Assembly (NCBI GenBank): GCA_964632795.1
Contig: CAZWEZ010000009.1
Location: 1-55,638, forward strand
DNA: 55,638 bases
Direction: 5' to 3'
DNA from: CAZWEZ01 sp964632795
Lineage (GTDB): Bacteria; Pseudomonadota; Alphaproteobacteria; Rhodospirillales; 2-02-FULL-58-16
A model generated the notes under the pieces. It was not told where the DNA came from. It was given only the letters and a program-made list of their open reading frames with translations, and did not search any database. Below are positions 50,184 to 55,638 of this stretch, one piece after another (the stretch's first letter is position 1; every line of letters starts with the position of its first letter). The translations under genes and the position numbers were made by a program.

Positions 50184-51379
50184 TAACCCCACGACCAGAA
50201 GTCCATGCCCTGGTCCCCCAGGCGGCGCGACAGCACCATCTTGTGGATCTCCGAGGCGCCGTCGACCAGCCGCGCCTGGCGGGCGTAGCGATACATCCAT
50301 TCGAGCAGGGTGTCCTTGGAATAGCCCCGCGCTCCGCACAACTGGATGGCGGTGTCGACCGCCAGGTGCAGGGTGTCGGCGACCTGGACCTTGGCCAGCG
50401 ACAGCTCGGTCTTCGCGAAATCGCCCTGATCCAGCTTCCAGGCGGCGTGCATGACCAGCAACCGACCGGCCTGAATGTTGGCGGCCGCCTCGCCCATCAT
50501 CCACTGCACCCCCTCGTGCTCGGCCAGGGTGATGCCGAAACTGAGCCGTTCGCGGATGTAGGCCGAGGCGATCTCCAACGCCCGCTTGGACATCCCCAGC
50601 CAGCGCATGCAGTGGGTCAGGCGCGCCGTGCCGAGCCTGATCTGGGTCACCTTGAGGCCGTCGCCGACCTCCATCAGGCGCTGCGAATCGGGGATCTCCA
50701 GGCCCTCGAAGACCAGCTCGCAGTGACCGCCGTGCTCCTCCGGCCCCATGATCGGGATCCGCCGCTTGACGTGCCAGCCCGGCGAGTCGGCGTCGAACAG
50801 GAAGGCGGTCAGCCCCTTGCGCTTGTCGTTAGAGGTCTTGGCGATGAGGACGATGTGCTTGGCCCCCTCGCCGCCGGTGATGAACGACTTGAAGCCGTCG
50901 ATCACCCACACCTCGCCCTTCCTCTCGGCGGTGGTCAGCATCGCCGAGGGGTCGGAGCCGGCGCCCGGCATGGGCTCGGTCATGGCGAACGCGGAACGCG
51001 CCTCGCCGTCGATCAGCGGCTGCAGCCAGCGGTCCTTCTGGTCCTCATCCAGGATCTTGTCGAGCAGGATCATGGTGCCGTCGTCAGGCGCCGAGCAGTT
51101 GAAGGCCAACGGCCCGAACGGCGAGCGCCCCATCTCCTCGTAACACGCCGCCATGCCGACCACGTCCAGCCCCTGGCCGCCGCGCGCGCTCGGCATCTGC
51201 AACGCCCACAGGCCGGCCTCCCTGGCCTTGGCCCTGAGCGGCGCCAGCGCTTCGAGCGTGATCATCTCATGCTCGTCGTAGTTGGCCGGATCGTCCTCCA
51301 GCACCATCACGTGCTCTTCGACGAAGGCGCGCACGCGCCGGCGGTAGTCCTCGTTCTCGGGGGACAAGGTAAAGTCCAT
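50183..51379 (-). CDS. Acyl-CoA dehydrogenase
   Basis: 398 aa. FAD and substrate segments are visible: SAFAMTEPMPGAGSDPSAM, WVIDGFKSFITGGE and, near the C-terminus, MQLCGARGYSKDTLLE-like text (read here as IQLCGARGYSKDTLLEWMYR). The catalytic base should be the Glu in the region before the C-terminal helix RYARQARLVDGASEIHK. Enzymes of this branch work with an APH-type kinase partner, which is the next gene. It converts acyl-CoA to the 2-enoyl form with transfer of electrons to ETF. Confidence 0.93.
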   Translation of the reverse strand: MDFTLSPENEDYRRRVRAFVEEHVMVLEDDPANYDEHEMITLEALAPLRAKAREAGLWALQMPSARGGQGLDVVGMAACYEEMGRSPFGPLAFNCSAPDDGTMILLDKILDEDQKDRWLQPLIDGEARSAFAMTEPMPGAGSDPSAMLTTAERKGEVWVIDGFKSFITGGEGAKHIVLIAKTSNDKRKGLTAFLFDADSPGWHVKRRIPIMGPEEHGGHCELVFEGLEIPDSQRLMEVGDGLKVTQIRLGTARLTHCMRWLGMSKRALEIASAYIRERLSFGITLAEHEGVQWMMGEAAANIQAGRLLVMHAAWKLDQGDFAKTELSLAKVQVADTLHLAVDTAIQLCGARGYSKDTLLEWMYRYARQARLVDGASEIHKMVLSRRLGDQGMDFWSWG

Positions 51380-51392
51380 GGCGGAAATTCTC

Positions 51393-52172
51393 CTAGAGTG
51401 AACTCACCAGATGGCCGCCGTCGACGGCGATGACCTCTCCGGTCATGAAGCTGGAGGCGTCCGAGGCCAGCAGCAGCAGGGCGCCGTCCAGGTCCCGGGG
51501 CCGGCCCAGGCGGCCCTGGGGGATGCGCTTGATCAGGCGCTGTCCGGCGTCGCTGGCGAAGAAGTCCCGGTTGATCTCGGTCTCGATATAGCCCGGCGCC
51601 AGCCCGTTGACCCGGATGTCGTGGCGGGCCAGCTCCAGGGCCATGGCCCTGGTCAGGTGGATCAGCCCCGCCTTGGCGGCGCAGTAGGGGACCACCGAGC
51701 CGGCCGCCCTCAGGCCGAGGACCGAGGCGATGTTGACGATGGAGCCTCCCGCGTCGGCGGCGATCATGCGGCGCGCCGCCTCTTGGGCGACCAGCCAGGC
51801 GCCCTTGAGGTTGGTGTCGAGGACGTGGTCCCAGTCGGCCTCCTCGATCTCCAGCAGCGGCTTGGAGACGGCCACCCCGGCGTTGTTGATCAGCACCCCG
51901 ACCGTGCCCAGCCGCGCCTCGACCTCATCGAAGGCGGCCCGGACGCTGCCGGCGTCGGTGACGTCGAGGGCAATCGCGCAGGCCACCCCGCCCTCGGCGG
52001 CAACCTCGTCGCGGACCTCCTCGAGGCGGCTCATGGTTCGCGCCGCCATCGCCACCCTGGCCCCGGCCGCGGCCAGGACCTTGGCGAAGCGCCGGCCCAG
52101 TCCCCGCGAAGCGCCGGTGACGAGGGCGGTCTGTCCGTCGAGGCGGAAGCTGTCGCTAGTACTGACTTTCAT
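51393..52172 (-). CDS. Short-chain dehydrogenase/reductase
   Basis: 259 aa. The Rossmann motif TGASRGLGRRFA, NNAG at residues about 92-95, catalytic Ser in IVNIASVLG and YxxxK in VPYCAAKAG are present, and the end GEVIAVDGGHLV is typical of FabG-like enzymes. It probably oxidises a hydroxyacyl-CoA in this operon. Its ATG at 52172 and next five codons lie in an arm of the 52156-52217 palindrome, with GAGG in the loop. Confidence 0.92.
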   Translation of the reverse strand: MKVSTSDSFRLDGQTALVTGASRGLGRRFAKVLAAAGARVAMAARTMSRLEEVRDEVAAEGGVACAIALDVTDAGSVRAAFDEVEARLGTVGVLINNAGVAVSKPLLEIEEADWDHVLDTNLKGAWLVAQEAARRMIAADAGGSIVNIASVLGLRAAGSVVPYCAAKAGLIHLTRAMALELARHDIRVNGLAPGYIETEINRDFFASDAGQRLIKRIPQGRLGRPRDLDGALLLLASDASSFMTGEVIAVDGGHLVSSL

Positions 52173-52217
52173 AATTCCTCGTCACATGGGGCGCGAAATT
52201 ATGAAAGTCGGTACTAG
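52156..52217. repeat. Palindromic repeat spanning the SDR start
   Basis: Arms 52156-52176 and 52197-52217 match in 20 of 21 positions around a 20-base loop. Both arms contain ATGAAAGTC in divergent orientation. In the minus-strand message the SDR start codon would pair within the stem and the GAGG ribosome site would be exposed in the loop. Confidence 0.75.
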
Positions 52218-52234
52218 TGGCCATCGCCGGTCTC

Positions 52235-53878
52235 CTACAGCTCGCCGGCCCGCCGACGCAGGACGAACTTCTGGATCTTGCCGGTCGAGGTCTTGGGCAG
52301 CGGCCCGAAGACCACCGTTCTCGGCGTCTTGAAGTGGGCCATGCGCTCGCGGCACCACTGGATGATCTCGTCCGCCGGCGCCTCTTCGACGCCGGGCTTG
52401 AGGGTGACGAAGGCGCACGGGGTCTCGCCCCACGTCTCGTCGGGCTTGGCGACGACGGCGGCCTCCATCACCTTGGGGTGCTTGAACAGGACCTCCTCGA
52501 CCTCGAGCGAGGAGATGTTCTCGCCGCCCGAGATGATGATGTCCTTGGAGCGGTCCTTGACCTCCATGTAGCCGTCCGGGTGCACCACCCCCAGGTCGCC
52601 GGTGCGCAGCCAGCCGCCCTTGAAGGCCTCGGCGGTGGTCTCCGGGCTTTTGAGGTAGCCCTTCATCACCGTGTTGCCGCGGATCATAATCTCGCCGATG
52701 GTCTTGCCGTCGGCGGGCACCGGCTCCAGGGTCGCGGGGTCGGCCATCATCAGGTGGGCCAGGGTCGGATAGCGGACCCCCTGGCGGGCCATCATCGCCG
52801 CCTTGTCGTCCCCCCCCAAGTCGTCCCAGCCGTCCTGCCAGGCGCACACGGTGGCCGGTCCGAAGGTCTCGGTCAGGCCGTAGAGGTGGGTGACGCGGAA
52901 ACCCATCGCCTCCATCTCGGAGATCACCTTGCTCGGCGGGGCGGCGCCGCCGGTGGCCACCTCGACGGTCTGGGGGAAGGCGATCCTATGCTCCTCGGGG
53001 GCGTGGATCATCATGGTGAGGACGATCGGCGCCCCGCACATGTGGGTCACCCCGTGGTCCCTGATCATCGGGAAGATCAGCGAGGTATCGAGGCTGCGCA
53101 GGCAGACGTGGGTGCCGGCCATGGCGGTCACCGCCCAGGTGTAGGTCCAGCCGTTGCAGTGGAACATGGGCAGGGTCCACAGGTAGACCGTGTCCCGCGT
53201 CAATCCGAACACCATGGCGTTGCCCATGGCGTTGAGGAAGGCGCCGCGGTGGTGATAGACCGCGCCCTTGGGGTTGCCGGTGGTGCCCGAGGTGTAGAGC
53301 AGGCAGATGGCCTGCCACTCGTCGGCGGGGCCTTGCCAGCGGTAGTCCGCATCGCCTTCCTCGAGCAACGCCTCGTAGTCCTTCTCGCCCAGCAGCTCGC
53401 CGCCGGGGGCCAGCGGATCGTCGATGTCGATGACCGGGATCTTCCGCCCCAGCTTGGCCAGCGCCTGCTTTATCACCGGCGAGAACTCGCGGTCGGTGAT
53501 CAGGAATTTGGATTCGCCGTGGTCGAGGATCAGGGCCACGGTCTCGGCGTCGAGCCGGTAGTTGAGGGCGTTGAGCACGGCGCCGGCCATCGGCACCCCG
53601 TAGTGGGCCTCCAGCATCGCCGGCACGTTGGGGGCCATCACCGACACCGTGTCCCCGGGCCCGATGCCGCGCCCCTCGAGCGCCCCGGCCAACCGCCGGC
53701 AGCGGGCCAACAACTGCCGGTAGGTGTAGCGCGTCTGGCCGTGGATCACTGCCGTCTTGTCTGGATAGGCCGTGGCCGACCATTCCAGAAAGGTGATCGG
53801 GGTCAGGGCCTGGAAGTTGGCCGGGTTGCGGTCCAGGTCGCGCTCGAAGATGCCGGGTGTGGTTTGCCGTTTGGTCAC
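52235..53878 (-). CDS. Acyl-CoA synthetase (AMP-forming), DmdB/long-chain type
   Basis: 547 aa. AMP-binding motifs: LLYTSGTTGNPKGAVYHHRG (P-loop), HLYGLTETFGPA, GWLRTGDLGVVHPDGYMEV and the C-terminal lysine in KTSTGKIQKFVLR. The overall text is close to the ligase group that includes methylmercaptopropionyl-CoA ligase (DmdB) and medium/long-chain ligases; the acid it uses is unknown. It starts the operon ligase, SDR, acyl-CoA dehydrogenase, phosphotransferase, DUF6285. Confidence 0.92.
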   Translation of the reverse strand: MTKRQTTPGIFERDLDRNPANFQALTPITFLEWSATAYPDKTAVIHGQTRYTYRQLLARCRRLAGALEGRGIGPGDTVSVMAPNVPAMLEAHYGVPMAGAVLNALNYRLDAETVALILDHGESKFLITDREFSPVIKQALAKLGRKIPVIDIDDPLAPGGELLGEKDYEALLEEGDADYRWQGPADEWQAICLLYTSGTTGNPKGAVYHHRGAFLNAMGNAMVFGLTRDTVYLWTLPMFHCNGWTYTWAVTAMAGTHVCLRSLDTSLIFPMIRDHGVTHMCGAPIVLTMMIHAPEEHRIAFPQTVEVATGGAAPPSKVISEMEAMGFRVTHLYGLTETFGPATVCAWQDGWDDLGGDDKAAMMARQGVRYPTLAHLMMADPATLEPVPADGKTIGEIMIRGNTVMKGYLKSPETTAEAFKGGWLRTGDLGVVHPDGYMEVKDRSKDIIISGGENISSLEVEEVLFKHPKVMEAAVVAKPDETWGETPCAFVTLKPGVEEAPADEIIQWCRERMAHFKTPRTVVFGPLPKTSTGKIQKFVLRRRAGEL

Positions 53879-53919
53879 GTCGTCGTCTCCCTGTTCGCCG
53901 CGATACTATAGCAAAGAGG

Positions 53920-54555
53920 TTAGGCGTCGCGAACCTTGTGCAGGTAATGCCACAGCAACAGGGCGGCGGCGCTGCGCCAGGGCCGCCAGGGTTCGGCGAT
54001 GTCCATCATCGCCTTGCGGTCGGGGCGCTCGGCGAGTCCCTTGAGGCGCTGCATGGCGATGACCAGCCCCAGGTCGTCGGCCGGCCACACGTCGGGCCGC
54101 CCCAGCGAGAACATCAAGAAGATCTCGCCCGACCAGCGGCCGATCCCCTTGACCGCGGCCAGCTCCGCCACCGCCGCCGCGTCGTCCAGCCGGCGCACCC
54201 GCTTCAAATCCAGGCGGCCCTCGGCCAGGGCGGCGGCCAGGTGACGGCCATAGGCGGTCTTCTGGCGGCTGAAGCCGATCGCCCGCAGGGCGCCGTCGTC
54301 GAGCCCCAGGAAGGCCTCCGGGGTCAGCGGCCGCAGCGCCTCCTCGAGGCGCCCGAAGATGGCCCGCGCCGAGGCGGTGGAGACCTGCTGGGCGAGGATG
54401 ATCCGGAGCAGGGTGGCGAAGCCGCCCGGCCGGCGGCGCAACGGTGGCGCCCCGGCCCGCTCCAGGGCGGCGGCCAGGTCGGGGTCCCTGTCGCCCAGTT
54501 CGCCGAGGGCCCCGGGCAGGGTGCGGGCGGTGAGTTTGACGGCCATGGCGGCCAT
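53920..54555 (-). CDS. DNA-3-methyladenine glycosylase, AlkA/HhH-GPD type
   Basis: 211 aa from ATG 54555 (ATG 54546 is possible). The helix-hairpin-helix LAAVKGIGRWSGEIFLMFSL is followed by the catalytic Asp in PDVWPADDLGL, as in AlkA-type base-excision glycosylases. It removes alkylated purines from DNA. The gene is divergent from the DehI-type gene, with starts only 47 bases apart. Confidence 0.92.
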   Translation of the reverse strand: MAAMAVKLTARTLPGALGELGDRDPDLAAALERAGAPPLRRRPGGFATLLRIILAQQVSTASARAIFGRLEEALRPLTPEAFLGLDDGALRAIGFSRQKTAYGRHLAAALAEGRLDLKRVRRLDDAAAVAELAAVKGIGRWSGEIFLMFSLGRPDVWPADDLGLVIAMQRLKGLAERPDRKAMMDIAEPWRPWRSAAALLLWHYLHKVRDA

Positions 54556-54602
54556 GTTATACCAAGTCCCGCCCTGGAGAAAAACGACCGGAAGGTTTCG
54601 AA

Positions 54603-55487
54603 ATGGAGACCCTGGAACGCCGCCCGCCGGAACCGATCCCGGCCATCCACCCACTGCCCGAGTACCTGACCGAGGGCCAACTGGCGACTTGGTACGATGA
54701 GATGAAACAGTCTTTGCAGGTGCCGTGGATGGGGGTGGTGACCATGGCCTTCGCCCACTATCCGACCTTCTTCGGCGAGCTGTGGCGGGGTCTGCGGCCG
54801 TTATGCCGGAGCCGGCCGTTCGTCGAGGCCTGCCGGGCGGCCCGGGCGCTGGCCGAATCGCGGGTCGGCGAGCTGTCGCCGCCGCCGATTACCGAACGCC
54901 TCGCCGAGGCCGGATACGCGGCGCGCGAGATGGACGGCATCCGCGACATGATCGAGGTGTTCTCCCACGGCAACCAGGCCTACGCGGTGATCGCCGCCAT
55001 AACCCGCCTCCTGGTCGAGGGCGGCGAGATGACCGGCGGCGCCACCAGTGACGCCGCGCCGGCCTTCGAGGGCCGCCACGCGCCGGACCTCCGGGTGCCG
55101 TTCCTGCTGATGGAGGCCCACCATGTCGATCCCCCGACCCGCGCCGTCTACGAGGACCTCAAGCGGACGTTGAACCTGCCCTTCGTCAACACCGACTACC
55201 GGGCCTTGGCCCGCTGGCCCAGCTACTTCGCCATGGCCTGGGGCGACCTCCGGGAGAAGCCCGGGACCGTCTCCCACGAGGACATCTGCCGGGCCTACCA
55301 CGACTTGGTGGCCGGGGCGGCGATGGGCGGGCTGCCCAACCCCGGCGGCCTCGGTTCCAGAGCCCTGCGCGAGGCCGCCGAGGCCGACGCCCCGCTGGCC
55401 GAGGTGGTCGAGGTGTGCCGGCTGTTCCAGTGGCTGCTGCCAGGCCTGATCGTCAACGTCGCCTTTTTCCGTCATCAGATGAGCTAG
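54603..55487 (+). CDS. DehI-family (group I) 2-haloacid dehalogenase-like protein
   Basis: 294 aa, fully helical, with the internal duplication typical of DehI: MGVVTMAFAHYPTFFGELWR in the first half and LNLPFVNTDYRALARWPSYF in the second. Group I enzymes hydrolyse both D- and L-2-haloacids by direct attack of water activated by Asp, and Asp in NTDYRALARWP is the likely catalytic residue. A second, unrelated dehalogenase is at 30298. GGTTTCG precedes ATG 54603 with weak ribosome-site similarity. Confidence 0.85.
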   Translation: METLERRPPEPIPAIHPLPEYLTEGQLATWYDEMKQSLQVPWMGVVTMAFAHYPTFFGELWRGLRPLCRSRPFVEACRAARALAESRVGELSPPPITERLAEAGYAAREMDGIRDMIEVFSHGNQAYAVIAAITRLLVEGGEMTGGATSDAAPAFEGRHAPDLRVPFLLMEAHHVDPPTRAVYEDLKRTLNLPFVNTDYRALARWPSYFAMAWGDLREKPGTVSHEDICRAYHDLVAGAAMGGLPNPGGLGSRALREAAEADAPLAEVVEVCRLFQWLLPGLIVNVAFFRHQMS

Positions 55488-55519
55488 TGGATAAAATCTA
55501 ACATATGGTACCCATACGA

Positions 55520-55613
55520 TCCCATTCCCCGGCTTCTCGGCAGGAGGAGCCCCGCCGGCGATGCCGGAGCATCGCCAAGGGGATTCGACGCCCCGAGAAG
55601 CCGGGGAATGGGA
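55520..55613. repeat. Large intergenic palindrome downstream of the DehI-like gene
   Basis: Arms 55520-55540 and 55593-55613 are perfect inverse copies of 21 bases (TCCCATTCCCCGGCTTCTCGG at the left, split here for reference), and an inner 8-bp stem GGCGATGC/GCATCGCC lies at 55557-55576. It resembles a REP-type intergenic element and may end transcription of the gene upstream. Confidence 0.75.
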
Positions 55614-55638
55614 CCCCTCGGGGGAGCGGGGGTGTCCC

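Noticed and set aside
49118..51433. Plus-strand frames opposite the phosphotransferase and acyl-CoA dehydrogenase
   Set aside because: Shadows of well-supported minus-strand genes, without family motifs.

Overview
The window is a GC-rich chromosomal segment from an alphaproteobacterium, probably Rhodospirillales-like. This is inferred from gene families and repeat style, not from a marker gene. It has two parts: a mosaic genomic island of about 25.8 kb (743-26546) and ordinary chromosome to its right, with a sliver of chromosome (end of an rlmB-like gene plus tRNA-Thr) at the left edge.

The island sits in the 3' end of a tRNA-Thr(UGU) gene (667-742). A 47-bp copy of the tRNA 3' end recurs at 26500-26546, next to a P4-type tyrosine integrase gene that now carries a frameshift. 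From left to right the island holds: (i) a two-gene locus of a possible QatB-like protein and a QueC-like protein with a C-terminal winged-helix-like region (878-3515); (ii) a metabolic block with a polyamine-type ABC transporter split by an IS1182-type element, a GcvT-like enzyme, a family-1 glycosyltransferase and two cupins (4254-12901); (iii) a second integration module (AlpA-like HTH, primase remnant, HTH protein, integrase) whose integrase stop codon lies inside a tRNA-fMet 3'-half attachment site (13422-15431); (iv) a 1448-residue protein joining a kinase-like domain to a SAMD9-like STAND NTPase (15726-20072); (v) a 4.2-kb segment bounded by inverted repeats of about 50 bp that carries a serine recombinase and a restriction-modification operon with Vsr (20493-24659); and (vi) gene fragments and the broken integrase. 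The island looks like a defence island built from several nested or captured mobile units.

The chromosome right of the island begins with an ABC exporter and a PilZ protein. A one-carbon/corrinoid neighbourhood follows (29328-40929): a homocysteine S-methyltransferase-like protein, a type II haloacid dehalogenase, a TRAP transporter with its GntR regulator, a corrinoid protein, two URO-D/CmuA-type methyltransferases and a 4Fe-4S protein. A shared palindrome upstream of the TRAP operon and of the corrinoid operon suggests one GntR regulon. Sulfur amino-acid genes follow (cystathionine beta-synthase, gamma-lyase type enzyme, O-acetylhomoserine sulfhydrylase), then an acyl-CoA operon (ligase, SDR, acyl-CoA dehydrogenase, phosphotransferase, DUF6285), an AlkA-like glycosylase and a DehI-type dehalogenase.

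The chromosome also carries decayed pieces (glgA and glgC remnants, a truncated cold-shock gene, a phosphatase tail, a 3-hydroxyacyl-CoA dehydrogenase ending at a domain boundary) and several palindromic repeats, two of which contain the start codons of real genes. The best candidates for undescribed biology are the QueC-like pair and the kinase-STAND protein; next come the inverted-repeat R-M unit and the start-codon palindromes.
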